Below are positions 13,636-13,659 of a stretch of 13,659 bases of DNA, one piece after another. The first letter of the stretch is position 1. Each line of letters starts with the position of its first letter. The DNA comes from Methanomicrobiales archaeon (GTDB taxonomy: Archaea > Halobacteriota > Methanomicrobia > Methanomicrobiales > JACTUA01), in the NCBI GenBank assembly GCA_028678905.1, contig JAJRCO010000010.1, positions 1 to 13,659 of the forward strand, given 5' to 3'. The position numbers were made by a program, and so were the translations under genes. The notes under the pieces were generated by a model. It made no database searches. It saw nothing but the letters and a program-made list of their open reading frames with translations, and was not told the origin of the DNA.

Positions 13636-13659
13636 TTTAACGTATTCCCTACCTAACTA

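Noticed and set aside
1..13659. CRISPR array, insertion sequence, integrase or defence island
   Set aside because: No regularly spaced repeats, transposase, integrase or known defence genes were seen. Apart from TIGR04255 and the two remnants, the content is housekeeping-like.

Overview
The window looks like chromosomal DNA of a methanogenic archaeon, most likely of the order Methanomicrobiales. This is inferred from gene content, not from a search. Supporting signs are a coenzyme F420 gene (cofD), an archaeal aspartyl-tRNA synthetase with the residues of the non-discriminating type, a stand-alone MetE catalytic domain, a UbiX/UbiD/aconitase-X set that fits the archaeal mevalonate pathway, a CDC48-family AAA+ ATPase, AT-rich TATA-like boxes 25-50 nt before starts, and T-run terminators. 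Genes are fairly GC-rich and the short intergenic gaps are clearly AT-rich.

Left part (1-4400): the 3' end of a CDC48-type ATPase ends at a T9 run. A 240-nt AT-rich gap with an imperfect hairpin follows. Next is a small RecA/KaiC-like protein whose P-loop has lost its lysine. It runs tail-to-tail into a minus-strand methionine synthase, and the two coding regions overlap by 51 nt. Upstream of the methionine synthase lies a perfect 7-3-7 palindrome. Beyond it is a decayed DUF6653 gene, carrying an in-frame stop and two frameshifts, directly behind aspS.

Middle part (4400-7650): aspS is divergent from a TIGR04255-family gene. Then come a 63-aa protein with two similar halves, a 59-aa minus-strand protein with a faint CooT/COG1532 look, a very AT-rich spacer, cofD on the minus strand, and divergently a 194-aa all-HEAT-repeat protein.

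Right part (7650-13659): a strong promoter region (a tandem 9-bp repeat and two TATA-like boxes) precedes four tightly packed plus-strand genes: an SAMHD1-like HD phosphohydrolase, ubiX, a UbiD-family decarboxylase and the aconitase-X large subunit. The last three match the core of the archaeal mevalonate route. The AcnX protein would dehydrate 5-phosphomevalonate, the UbiD protein would decarboxylate the product to isopentenyl phosphate, and UbiX would make the prenylated FMN that UbiD needs. The small AcnX subunit is not in the window. A second decayed small gene lies on the minus strand after this operon. The last gene encodes a protein with an N-terminal membrane domain fused to HEAT repeats.

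No CRISPR array, insertion sequence, rRNA or tRNA gene was recognised. Two of the most informative observations are gene remnants that a simple ORF search would miss. The others are the mevalonate cluster led by an HD hydrolase, the degenerate P-loop protein and the membrane-HEAT fusion.
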